Under the pieces are notes generated by a model that saw only the letters and a program-made list of their open reading frames with translations, made no database searches and was not told the DNA's origin. Made by a program: the position numbers and the translations under genes. Below are positions 39,622 to 48,698 of a stretch of DNA of 64,000 nucleotides, in pieces; the stretch's first letter is position 1, and every line of letters starts with the position of its first letter. The stretch spans positions 2,418,001 to 2,482,000 of the forward strand of contig CAVRCG010000004.1 in the NCBI GenBank assembly GCA_963719525.1, written 5' to 3'. This DNA is from Bernardetia sp963719525 (GTDB lineage Bacteria > Bacteroidota > Bacteroidia > Cytophagales > Bernardetiaceae).

Positions 39622-41226
39622 CTACTTTTCATCACTTTTCTTTGTCCATTTCAACGAATAAATATCAGTACGACGGTCTTTCAAATTACGAACACTTCCA
39701 TGACTGTGTAATTCTTTCAATAAATCAAGATTTACATCGGCAATCATTGTCATTTCTGTATTTGGAGTTGCTTCTGCAATAATTGCATTATTAGGGAAAG
39801 AATAATCGGAAGGCGAAAAAACAGCCGATTGAGCAAACTGAATATCCATATTTTTTACCTTTGGAAGATTTCCAACACTACCAGCAATGGCTACATAACA
39901 CTCATTCTCAACGGCACGAGCTTGTGAACAAACACGCACACGCATATAACCGTTTTGCATATCGGTAGAAAAAGGTACAAACAAAATTTGCATTCCTTCA
40001 TCGGCCATCATACGAGAAAGCTCTGGAAATTCGGAATCATAACAAATCAAAATACCAATTTTTGCTACATCAGTTTCGAAAACTTTTACTTTATTTCCTC
40101 CTACCATTCCGTAATCATTTACTTCACTTGGCGTAATATGAATTTTGTACTGAACGTCCCACGTTCCATCACGACGACACAAATAAGACACATTATACAA
40201 TTTTCCGTTTTCGTAAAGTGGCAAACTTCCACCAATAATATTTACATTATAAGAAACGGCATAACCGACCAATTTATCTCTCACTTCTTCGGTATATTCG
40301 GCTAGTTTACGAATTGCTTTTGCTGTATCTTCTTCATTAAATTCTGCCATTAAAGGTACATTAAAGAACTCTGGAAAAAGAACAAAATCAGCACGGTACG
40401 AACTAAGCGCATCTACGAAAAATTCAACATTTTCAAAGAATGATTCTACTGATTTTACGTTACGCATCTGCCATTGAACCACACCAATACGAATAACTTC
40501 TTTCGGTTGATTGACAAGTGTAGGCTTTTCTTCGTAATAAATATTATCCCATTTCAAAAGACTTGCATACGCTTCCGACTCTGTATCGTCTGGAAGATAA
40601 TTACGCAACACTTTCTTTACATGAAAACCATTACTCAATTGAAAAGTCAAAACTGGATCATAAATTTCTTTCTGTCTTACTTTCTCCAAATATTCTCTAG
40701 GCGTTACCGAATCCGAATACTTACTAAAATTAGGCATACGACCACCAGCAACAATTCCTTTGAGGTTTAGATTTTCACAAAGTTCTTTTCGTGCATCATA
40801 CAAACGCCTTCCCAAACGCATATTTCGGCTATTCGGATTTACGCTTACTTCGATACCATAAATCACATCGCCATCATCATCATGGTTTACAAAATTATCT
40901 TTTACAATATCGTGATACGTGTGTTTGTCGCCAAATTTGTCGTAATCAATGACTATACTAAGCGCATAAGCAATTACTTTTCCTTTGTCTTCTATACAAA
41001 TCTGACCTTCTGGAAACATTTCAAGCAGTTGCATGATAGAATCTTTTGTCCACGCTTGATCTTTTGCATAAATGAGTTTTGATATTTCTTCAATATCGCC
41101 TGCATCAGAAGGTTGAACGGTACGGAGCTTTAGTACGTGTTGTTCGGTTTCGAAAGAGGGAATATGATGATTTGTTAAATCTTGTTTTAGTTTTTTTTGA
41201 GGTCTTGACATTTTATCTATTGCCAT
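39622..41226 (-). CDS. GNAT acetyltransferase / carbon-nitrogen hydrolase fusion
   Basis: 534 residues. The N-terminal GNAT domain (to about 210) has the acetyl-CoA-loop region SVNPNSRNMRLGRRLYDARK. The C-terminal nitrilase-superfamily domain has the Glu-Lys-Cys triad: Glu in LFPEFFN (near 285), Lys in YKIHITPSE (near 362) and Cys in GILICYDSEFPE (near 395). This two-domain architecture is known in many bacteria; the substrate is not established. It may join amide hydrolysis to N-acylation. Stands alone. Confidence 0.85.
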   Translation of the reverse strand: MAIDKMSRPQKKLKQDLTNHHIPSFETEQHVLKLRTVQPSDAGDIEEISKLIYAKDQAWTKDSIMQLLEMFPEGQICIEDKGKVIAYALSIVIDYDKFGDKHTYHDIVKDNFVNHDDDGDVIYGIEVSVNPNSRNMRLGRRLYDARKELCENLNLKGIVAGGRMPNFSKYSDSVTPREYLEKVRQKEIYDPVLTFQLSNGFHVKKVLRNYLPDDTESEAYASLLKWDNIYYEEKPTLVNQPKEVIRIGVVQWQMRNVKSVESFFENVEFFVDALSSYRADFVLFPEFFNVPLMAEFNEEDTAKAIRKLAEYTEEVRDKLVGYAVSYNVNIIGGSLPLYENGKLYNVSYLCRRDGTWDVQYKIHITPSEVNDYGMVGGNKVKVFETDVAKIGILICYDSEFPELSRMMADEGMQILFVPFSTDMQNGYMRVRVCSQARAVENECYVAIAGSVGNLPKVKNMDIQFAQSAVFSPSDYSFPNNAIIAEATPNTEMTMIADVNLDLLKELHSHGSVRNLKDRRTDIYSLKWTKKSDEK

Positions 41227-41360
41227 AAAATTGGTTGGAAATTAGAATTAAGATTAGTAAAAGCTACTAATTTAGGTTAAAAAAGACAGAACAACGAATT
41301 GTTCTTTAAAATCACTCTACAAAAAGCTATTTTTACAAAGTTAATTTGTGGAGTATTGTG

Positions 41361-41368
41361 TATATTTG
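41361..41368 (+). promoter_or_regulatory. Predicted -7 box upstream of mutS-like gene
   Basis: TATATTTG followed by a purine/pyrimidine start region, 164 bp before the ATG at 41533. The TTTG at 41345 is closer than the usual -33 spacing. Confidence 0.35.
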
Positions 41369-41532
41369 CACTCTCATTTTTTTTGAGAAATGAGCTATCA
41401 AGTGAATTTCTAAAATCACGCAAAACTACACTATTTCCAAACTAAAACCTTTATTATTTTAGATTGTTTGTATTAATTATTTATACGAAACTAAAGTACA
41501 AATAATTCTCAACTATCTATTGTCCATTCTAT

Positions 41533-43347
41533 ATGTATCAATCCTATCTTTCAGAAGCAAATCAAGCCTTTTCCAAATTCAAGAATCAATCTCGTTTGAT
41601 TGCAACTATTCGCTTGGTTTATTTTTTTGCTGCGCTGGTAATTCTTTATTTTTTACTTCCTGAAGGTTGGAAGATAGTAACAGGAGCTAGTTTTTTACTA
41701 TTTTTTGGATTTATTTTTTTAGTAAAATTATATCAACAATCCGAACAAAAACGAAATTATTGGAAAGCTAGAATCAAACTTTTGGAAACAGAAAACGAAA
41801 GATTAGATTATAATTTTGAGAATCTGGATGACGGAATGGAATTTTACGACGTTCTGCACGCTTACATCAAAGATTTAGATATTTTCGGACAAACGAGCCT
41901 TTTTTCCTATATTTCAAGAACAAGTACAAGTGTAGGAAGAGCATTATTAGCAAACTGGCTTTCAGAAAAAACAGATGAAGATTCTATCCATAAAAGACAA
42001 GAAATAACAAAAGAACTGGCGCAAGAAAAAAACTCTGACTTGCGTTTGCATTTCCAAACTACGGCAGGTCTTAGTGAAGAAACTCCTATTCAGTATCTAC
42101 AGCTTCAAAAATGGCTTCAATCGGAAGATGCTTTTCTGGAAAGTAAATTTTTGAATGTAATTCGCTTCGTATTGCCTGTTTTGACGGTTGGAAGTTGGAT
42201 TGCTACATTTATGGGATTTGTTACTTATGCGTTACCTGTTTTGTTGTCGCTTATTCAGCTCGGAATTGTGGGAAGTTTGTTTCCAAAATTACAAATGAGC
42301 TATGACACGGTAGGAAAAAATATTCCTTTTCTTCAAAAATATGCTTCTTTATGGGAAATAATAGAAAAAGCTACTTTTGAAAAACAAGAAACCAAAACGC
42401 TTCAAAATGAACTAAAAGGAAGTTCGAAGGCTGCACAAGAATTAGCCAAAACTTTAGAACTTTTTGAATATAGAATGAATGGAGTTGCATTTCTATTTTT
42501 GAATGGACTTTTTCTGTGGGACGTTCATTTTGCTATAAAATTAGAAAAATGGAGAAAAGAACACAAACTACATACGCCAAAATGGGTAGAAACGCTGGCA
42601 GAATTTGAAGCACTTTTTAGCTTTGCTTCGTTCTCGTTTAATCATCCAAATTATGTTTTCCCTGTAATTTCAGTTTCGAGAGATAGTAATGGAAATGAAC
42701 AAAAAATTACAGAAAATGCTTTTGAAATAAAGAATTTAGCTCATCCACTTTTGAAAGAAGAAGTCAGAATTGATAATGATTTTACGGCAAAAAACATAAG
42801 AGAAATTGCATTGATTACAGGCTCAAATATGGCAGGAAAAAGTACATTTTTGAGAGCTTTGGGAATAAATATGGTCTTGGCGTGTGCTGGTGCGCCTGTT
42901 TGTGCGACCAAATTTGATTTTGTGCCGATGCTGATTAGTAGCAGTATGCGTATTATTGATTCGTTAGAAAAAGGAGAATCTTCATTTTTTGCAGAATTAA
43001 AAAGACTAAAACAAATCATTGATATTTTAGCAGAAGCAGATAAAAAGGGAGAATACAATTTGGTTTTGTTAGATGAGATTTTGAGAGGAACAAACTCAAA
43101 AGACCGTTATTTAGGTTCGGTAGCGATTATCAAACAACTTTTAAAATTGCCTACGACGGCTTTTGTAGCTTCTCACGATATTGAACTTTCAAAACTAGAA
43201 GCAGAATTTCCAGACAAAATTACCAATTACGCTTTTGAGGTAGAAAACATAGAAACAGGTTTGCATTATCCGTATAAGATTAAAAAGGGTGTTTGTCAGA
43301 ATACAAATGCTGTATTTTTGATGCAAAAAATGGGAATTGAAATGTAA
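41533..43347 (+). CDS. Membrane-anchored MutS-family ATPase
   Basis: 604 residues. Two hydrophobic helices near residues 26-44 and 48-64 (LVYFFAALVILYFLLPEGW and ASFLLFFGFIFLVKLY) precede a helical lever domain and a full MutS-type ATPase: Walker A GSNMAGKST near residue 430, SSMRIIDSLEKGESSFFAELKR, Walker B LVLLDEILRGT near 511 and the His switch ASHDIELS. It lacks the mismatch-recognition and connector domains of MutS1, so it is not the canonical repair protein. Two more hydrophobic stretches lie at about 210-255. Function unknown; a membrane location is predicted. Confidence 0.82.
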   Translation: MYQSYLSEANQAFSKFKNQSRLIATIRLVYFFAALVILYFLLPEGWKIVTGASFLLFFGFIFLVKLYQQSEQKRNYWKARIKLLETENERLDYNFENLDDGMEFYDVLHAYIKDLDIFGQTSLFSYISRTSTSVGRALLANWLSEKTDEDSIHKRQEITKELAQEKNSDLRLHFQTTAGLSEETPIQYLQLQKWLQSEDAFLESKFLNVIRFVLPVLTVGSWIATFMGFVTYALPVLLSLIQLGIVGSLFPKLQMSYDTVGKNIPFLQKYASLWEIIEKATFEKQETKTLQNELKGSSKAAQELAKTLELFEYRMNGVAFLFLNGLFLWDVHFAIKLEKWRKEHKLHTPKWVETLAEFEALFSFASFSFNHPNYVFPVISVSRDSNGNEQKITENAFEIKNLAHPLLKEEVRIDNDFTAKNIREIALITGSNMAGKSTFLRALGINMVLACAGAPVCATKFDFVPMLISSSMRIIDSLEKGESSFFAELKRLKQIIDILAEADKKGEYNLVLLDEILRGTNSKDRYLGSVAIIKQLLKLPTTAFVASHDIELSKLEAEFPDKITNYAFEVENIETGLHYPYKIKKGVCQNTNAVFLMQKMGIEM

Positions 43348-43407
43348 ATGTATCTCATTCTGTAGCTCACTCTTTAGAGTGAGAAGTATTTTAGTAAGCA
43401 AAAAACT

Positions 43408-44178
43408 ATGAAACTTCTAACCTACCACTATTCAAAACAAGAAATAAATGAGCGATTTGAGAAAGTTCGCAATGAAGTTTTTCTGCAATCGAATCAAATA
43501 AAAACGGCTAATTTCCTTACCATTGCCGACAAAGATATAAAGTTGATTTTCGAATTGTACGACAACTATTTTTTTGATAATTACTTTAAAGAAAGTAAAG
43601 TAACGGAAAAAATGGCTTTTGATTTATCAAAAAAAATGACTTCAGCAGGTGCAAAACTAATGTACTATAAAGTTTCAAATAAAAATCCTGTTCAGTTTAG
43701 AATGCGTATTTCGTCTTATCTAATTTTTAATTCTTTCAAAAACAATTCATCAGATTTAATTCCACAAACGATAAATCTAGCTGGTTTTCAGACCAAAAAC
43801 CGTTTGGAAGCACTTCTACACGTCATCGAACACGAAATAATCCATTTAATAGAATTTTTAGCTTTTAATGACTCTAGTTGTAAGAAAGATAATTTCAAAA
43901 ACTTAGCTAATCGGATATTCGGACATACAGCCTTTACACACCAACTTCTGACAGGGAAAATGGAAGCTCTAAAAGAATACAATTTGAGAGTTGGCGATTG
44001 GGTAAGTTTTTCGTTTGATGGAAAACACTATAAAGGTATCATTCATAGAATCACAAAACGAGCAACGATAATGGCTTTAGACAAAAACGGAATCTATAAA
44101 GATGAAAAAGGAAACCGTTTTACAAAATATTATATTCTTTTGAAGTATTTGAAGAAGTTGGATAAAAAGCCTGTTTGA
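43408..44178 (+). CDS. SprT-like zinc metallopeptidase
   Basis: 256 residues. The zinc motif HEIIH lies at residues 142-146 inside LLHVIEHEIIHLIEFLAF, and a third ligand may be the His of IFGHTAFTH. The SprT-like family includes DNA-protein-crosslink proteases (SPRTN) and uncharacterised bacterial members. The C-terminal 60 residues form a small beta barrel (VGDWVSFSFDGKHYKGIIHRI), possibly binding nucleic acid. It follows the MutS homologue by 60 bp on the same strand. Confidence 0.75.
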   Translation: MKLLTYHYSKQEINERFEKVRNEVFLQSNQIKTANFLTIADKDIKLIFELYDNYFFDNYFKESKVTEKMAFDLSKKMTSAGAKLMYYKVSNKNPVQFRMRISSYLIFNSFKNNSSDLIPQTINLAGFQTKNRLEALLHVIEHEIIHLIEFLAFNDSSCKKDNFKNLANRIFGHTAFTHQLLTGKMEALKEYNLRVGDWVSFSFDGKHYKGIIHRITKRATIMALDKNGIYKDEKGNRFTKYYILLKYLKKLDKKPV

Positions 44179-44246
44179 AATTATACTTTAAATCCCCCCC
44201 AGAGGGAAGGATTTTATCTTTAAAGCCCTAAATTTATCAGTTAAAA

Positions 44247-45378
44247 TTAAGGAAGAAAAATAACTTGATTTGGTGCTGCACCTGTTGCAAAAGTAGTTTC
44301 AAGATTTCCATCTTTATCGTAGCGTAAAACTTCGTTTCCTGCTAAGATTTCAAAGTCAGCAATTCCTACCCAGATATCTCCGTTTTTAGCGTCAATACTT
44401 ATTCCATACGTATTATTTTGTATAAAAGGCGTTGTTGTTTGAACGGTTTGAGTAATTGGTAATTCATAAATTCCACTACTAAAATTGTAATACAAAACAT
44501 CTTTACTAGGATTAATCGCTAATTTTTTACCTACATTTTCACTTGCTGCATTTAATGGAATTGTAGTTTCGATAGCATTTGTGGCTGTATTTATTTTATA
44601 TAAATTTCCTGTTGGAGAAGTATAATTTGAAAAATCTGTTTGTCTAGCTGTGAGCCAAAGGTTTCCATTCTTGTTCAATAACTATTTGATTCGGGTTATT
44701 TGGCGCAAAATCAAGTGTCGTTTCTAATGTATTGTTAGATACATTATAAACCGAAACAGTTGTTTCAAAACTATTAGCGACAAAAACTTTATTTGTTTTA
44801 TTATCATAAACTATATCTTCAGCACCTAAGCCAGCTTCAATAGTTGTAATAATTTGGTCTGTTTTGGTATCTACAATCAGAATTTTTCCATCTACTTTAT
44901 CGTCATTATCAAAATTTCCCCATGTACTAATATAAGCCTTATTATTTCCAATATTTGTCATATAACGAGGATTTGCAAATCTTGATAAGGAGGTAGAATC
45001 ATTATTTCTAATAGTCGTAATTCTTTCAAAAGTACCACGATTAACCACTTCAATCTTATTACTATTACTTACCATTAAATACGCTTTATCTCCCAAAACA
45101 AAAATCAATTGAAGATTATCTCCCAAAGATTCTCCTGTTACGGTCTGAAAAATTTGTTGTGTCAAGGCATCGTTTTCAGAAATATGAGTAACTGAAGCAT
45201 TATTTTGACCAAAAACACCTTCATTAACTACCAAATAACCTTGTGCATATTTTCCTTTAAGAACGTTTTCATTATCTTTCGAACAAGAAGAAAGTGAAAA
45301 AATAAAAGATGTAGAAACAAGAGCATACAAAAACAGCGTCCAAAATCTCGGACGTAAATTACCATTACGAATAGACAT
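44247..45378 (-). CDS. BtuG-like YncE/DUF5074 beta-propeller lipoprotein, apparent frameshift
   Basis: 376 residues joined. Lipoprotein signal ending FSLSSC. The repeats (YMTNIGNNKAYISTWG, ILIVDTKTDQIITTIEAG, DIVYDNKTNKVFVANS) form a YncE-like propeller. In Bacteroides, such surface lipoproteins (BtuG) capture vitamin B12 and pass it to BtuB. The cobalamin-riboswitch segments upstream strongly support that role. The frame breaks at about 44675: the coding strand ATTGAACAAG should read ATTGACAAG, restoring VIDKNGNLWLTARQTD. No btuB is seen nearby. Confidence 0.78.
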
Positions 45379-45450
45379 AAAATTACAAAAAGAATAAAAT
45401 TAGATAATGACCTCGGTTTTTTCCCGAACCAAAAGTACAATAATAGAAAA

Positions 45451-45776
45451 GGCAGGTCTCCTGACTGATTCAAACTAATTTAGAAGTTAGAAGTCTGAAT
45501 TTATAATTGTATGAAAAATTACTAATACAGAAATCAACTCAAAATTTAGCATTGCATACTTAGTTATTATAAGTGTAGAAGTGTATGCAATTATTTTTTA
45601 GTAATAGAAAAGCAAAGCAGTCTTATTTTTCCATAACGACAGGTTTGCAAACCTGTCGTTATGGAAAGATGAACATTAATAACGTTTATTACTAAAAAAC
45701 CAAATTCACAGTTGCGGGTACAGTTACGCAATAAATCAAAAAATGACTATCGTATTCCCTTTTCAGTGTTCTTTTT
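45451..45776 (-). promoter_or_regulatory. Cobalamin riboswitch, apparently split by an insertion
   Basis: Minus strand, 5' to 3': AAAAGGGAATACG (near 45752-45763), CCCGCAACTGT (45708-45718), then after about 240 nt CAGTCAGGAGACCTGCC (45451-45467). These match the aptamer core GGGAA...CCGC(C/A)ACTGT and the 3' consensus AGYCRGRAGACCTGCC of the B12 riboswitch. The GGTG part of the core is degenerate. The gap holds a 106-bp palindromic element (45594-45699) plus a 9-bp stem ATTGCATAC/GTATGCAAT (45551-45591). The BtuG-like start is 72 nt downstream. Confidence 0.7.
45594..45699. mobile_element. Palindromic element inside the riboswitch
   Basis: Exact 13-bp terminal inverted repeats TTTTTTAGTAATA / TATTACTAAAAAA enclose a 40-bp perfect palindrome at 45628-45667 with core GGTTTGCAAACC. 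No target duplication is evident. The flank AGAAAAGCAAAGCAGT also precedes the related palindrome at 59183 in diverged form. Confidence 0.65.
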
Positions 45777-45782
45777 GTTTAT

Positions 45783-45823
45783 AAAAAACACCACCTTTTC
45801 TGATTGCAAAGGTAGTGTTTTTT
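45783..45823. terminator. Terminator between pyk and riboswitch
   Basis: Stem AAAAAACACCACCTTT / AAAGGTAGTGTTTTTT with one mismatch. On the minus strand it ends the pyk transcript just before the riboswitch begins. Confidence 0.65.
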
Positions 45824-45853
45824 GTGGAATTTTTTTTGTTTTTTGCTGCTTTT

Positions 45854-45996
45854 TAGGGTAAACGCACGAAACTTTTTATACTGCTTTTAGTGCGTTTAAA
45901 CACACTTTAACTATCAGAGTAAATTCAATTCACAAAGTTAAAAACTAGCTTGATTTGCTTTAAACGAGTACAATTTTTCTTCGTGCGTTTACCCTA
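45854..45996. mobile_element. 143-bp MITE with perfect 17-bp inverted ends
   Basis: TAGGGTAAACGCACGAA at the left is exactly mirrored by TTCGTGCGTTTACCCTA at the right. If the outer TA is the target duplication, this fits a Tc1/IS630-type MITE. It also has an internal half-site AGTGCGTTTAAAC. No coding capacity. Confidence 0.7.
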
Positions 45997-46006
45997 GTTG
46001 CTTTTT

Positions 46007-46040
46007 CCATAGCACAGAGTTTGCAAACCTGTTGTTATGG
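46007..46040. repeat. GGTTTGCAAACC-family palindrome
   Basis: 34-bp imperfect palindrome CCATAGCACAG...TGTTGTTATGG, 23 bp downstream of the pyk stop on its strand and right beside the 143-bp MITE. Other members: 11615, 28309, 45628 and 59183. Confidence 0.6.
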
Positions 46041-46062
46041 AAAAATGATAAACTTTTACTTT

Positions 46063-47497
46063 TTACTCCATTTTGCTAAGTTTCAAAACATTAGTTCTTT
46101 GTTTTTCATCAATCGGCATACTGGCTGTGTTTACATACAAATCTCCTTTTTGTAGATGTCCTTTTTCAAACAAAATTTCTTGTGTGTCTTTGAAAGTTTG
46201 ATCTGTTCGAAACAAATTTGTCGTAATAATAACCACGCACTCCCCAAACTAAATTAAGTGTAGTCAGTAAATTATTATTTGATGTAAAAATAAAAATGCC
46301 TGCTTTTGGACGATGACTGGCCAACTGAAAAGCTGTATAACCCGATTGTGTCATCGAAATAAGAGCTTTTGCATGAACGTTTTGAGCCAATCTACAAGCT
46401 GTCGTGATTACACTTTTGCTTGTATAATCTTTCATTTCTACAGGAATTGGATAATATTGATGATAAACCGATTCTACATTTACTTCAATCGAACTAATCG
46501 TCTTGACCATACTTTTGATTACCTCAACTGGATATTTTCCTACTGCCGTTTCTCCACTAAGCATAAGCGCATCGGCTCCGTCCATGACTGCATTAGCAAC
46601 ATCGTTGGTTTCGGCACGAGTAGGACGAGGATTTTCAATCATCGATTCCATCATCTGGGTAGCAATAATGACAGGTTTTGCAGCTTCATTACATTTTCTG
46701 ACAATTCGTTTCTGAACAACAGGAACTTCTTCAGCATTAATTTCTACACCCAAATCTCCACGAGCAACCATAAGGGCATCTGCTTCTTCAATTATACTGT
46801 CAATATTTGTAACAGCTTCTGGGCGTTCGATTTTGGCAACCGTTCTCATTTTGCTGCCGTGTTTTGTGATAATTTCCTTCAAACGAATCATATCACTTGC
46901 ATTACGAACAAAAGAAAGAGCTACCCATTCGACCTCATTTTCAATTCCGAACATTACATCTTCTAAATCTTTTTCTGTCATAGAAGGCGCAGAAACTACT
47001 GTATTAGGAAGGTTTATTCCTTTTCTTGGTTTTAGAGTTCCTCCTACAATTACTTTTGCAATTACATCATTTTTGTCTTTTTCTAATACAACAAGTTCTA
47101 GTTTTCCATCGTCCATCAAAATAGGTTCTCCTATTTTTATATCTCTAACAAAATCTTCATACGCACAACTAATTCGTTCTTGTGTTCCCATTACTCCTTT
47201 ATCGGTTGTGATACGGATTTTTGCGCCTTTTACGAGTTCTATTTGTCCTCCTTCTATATCTCCAACACGAATTTTGGGACCTTGCAAATCTTGAAGAATA
47301 CAAACATTAAACTCAAATTTTTGGTTGAGTTCTCTAATTGTATCCAATACTTTTTTGTGATCTTCATAGGAACCGTGCGAAAAATTGAGACGAAAAACAT
47401 CTACGCCTGCTACCATAAGTTCTAAAATCTGTTCACGAGTAGAAGAGGCTGGTCCTACTGTTGCAATTACCTTTGTTTTATTGAAGCTAAATTTCAT
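46063..47497 (-). CDS. pyk: Pyruvate kinase, apparent frameshift
   Basis: 477 residues joined, the family length. Converts PEP and ADP to pyruvate and ATP. Seen: TKVIATVGPASS, FRLNFSHGSYEDH, the substrate-site loop VAKIERPEAV, ARGDLGVEI, ATQMMESMI with PTRAETNDVANAVMDG, and GETAVGKYPVE. I chose the ATG at 47497, where homology starts. The frame breaks near 46206: the coding strand TTTCGAACAGATC should read TTTCGACAGATC, restoring KFVSTDQTFKDTQEIL and a proper end at 46063. Confidence 0.88.
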
Positions 47498-47758
47498 ATT
47501 TATTGTGAAGTCGGTTATGAATATGTATTTTTGTATAAACTTACAACATTCATAATTCAATTACGAATTACGAATCAAAAATTACGCTATTTAATTAGAA
47601 TTTAATTGAAAAGTAATGTGTATGTTTGTTGGTGTCGCTACACTAAAACACCGACGAAGTTAGAAATTTTAATGAATATAAAATTAACTAGTTAGAAATT
47701 ACTCAAAATTGGTAATTGGCATTTAACTGGTAACTAATTACTGATAACTGGTAACTGA

Positions 47759-48511
47759 ATGAATGTATATCCTCAAATTTTGGAAGCAGCTCTAAAAGGT
47801 CAAAAAATGTTAGCTGTTTTGATAGACCCAGACCGTATAGACCCAAAAAGGACGGCTCTTTTAGCTGCACAGGCTGCTCATTACGGAATTTCTTTTTTTA
47901 TGGTAGGAGGAAGTCTCTTGACAGAAGGCGAGGTTTCTCAAACTGTAAAACTCATAAAATCGCACGCCAAATTACCTGTTGTTTTGTTTCCTGGGCATTA
48001 TTTTCATCTTGCCCCAGAAGCTGATAGTCTTTTTTTACTTTCTTTAATATCAGGAAGAAATGCAGAATATTTGATTGGACAGCACGTTGCAGCAGCTCCA
48101 CGACTTCGCAGAATGGATTTGGAAGTAATTCCGACAGGATATATGTTAGTTTTGTGTGATAATCTAACGACAGTTTCTTATGTCACTCAGACACTACCGA
48201 TTCCTTACGAAAAAGCAGAAGTAGCAGCAAATACAGCACTTGCAGGAGAATATTTGGGAATGCGTTTGGCATACTTAGATGGTGGAAGTGGAGCAGCAAA
48301 ACCAATTTCTCCACGAATGATCAGAACCGTAAAACAGAGTATTAATATTCCGTTGATAATTGGAGGAGGAATACGAACACCAGAAGCATTACACATGGCT
48401 TTTGCTGCTGGTGCCGATGTAGTCGTGGTAGGAACTCGTTTGGAAGAAGAACCTTCACTTATTTCCGATTTTGCAGCAGTTTTGCATCAATTTAACAAAA
48501 AGAAAAATTAG
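47759..48511 (+). CDS. Geranylgeranylglyceryl phosphate synthase-like (PcrB group II)
   Basis: 250 residues, TIM-barrel prenyltransferase. Motifs: LIDPDRID (metal and substrate), FFMVGGSLL, VVLFPGHYFHLAPEAD, YLDGGSGA (phosphate site) and IIGGGIRTPE...GADVVVVGT. Bacteroidota group-II members make archaeal-type ether-lipid precursors from glycerol-1-phosphate and a polyprenyl diphosphate; the physiological role in bacteria is unclear. The start ATG at 47759 follows a short tract of repeated GGTAACT/GGTAATT words. Confidence 0.83.
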   Translation: MNVYPQILEAALKGQKMLAVLIDPDRIDPKRTALLAAQAAHYGISFFMVGGSLLTEGEVSQTVKLIKSHAKLPVVLFPGHYFHLAPEADSLFLLSLISGRNAEYLIGQHVAAAPRLRRMDLEVIPTGYMLVLCDNLTTVSYVTQTLPIPYEKAEVAANTALAGEYLGMRLAYLDGGSGAAKPISPRMIRTVKQSINIPLIIGGGIRTPEALHMAFAAGADVVVVGTRLEEEPSLISDFAAVLHQFNKKKN

Positions 48512-48571
48512 TTTGTTAGTTAATTAATAAGAACATTATATAGTATAAAACTATTATTTATTCTATTATTG

Positions 48572-48601
48572 TAAACGTGTTTTTTTGATAAAACACGTTT
48601 A
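48572..48601. terminator. Hairpin after the PcrB gene
   Basis: TAAACGTGTTTT / AAAACACGTTTA perfect 12-bp stem, 60 bp downstream of the stop at 48511. Confidence 0.5.
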
Positions 48602-48698
48602 ATACGGTAAAAAATATTTTTACAACTATTTTTACAACTAATTCTTTTCTAGATAATTTACTGATTGCTAGACCTGCAAAGAACTGTGCTAACGTTTA

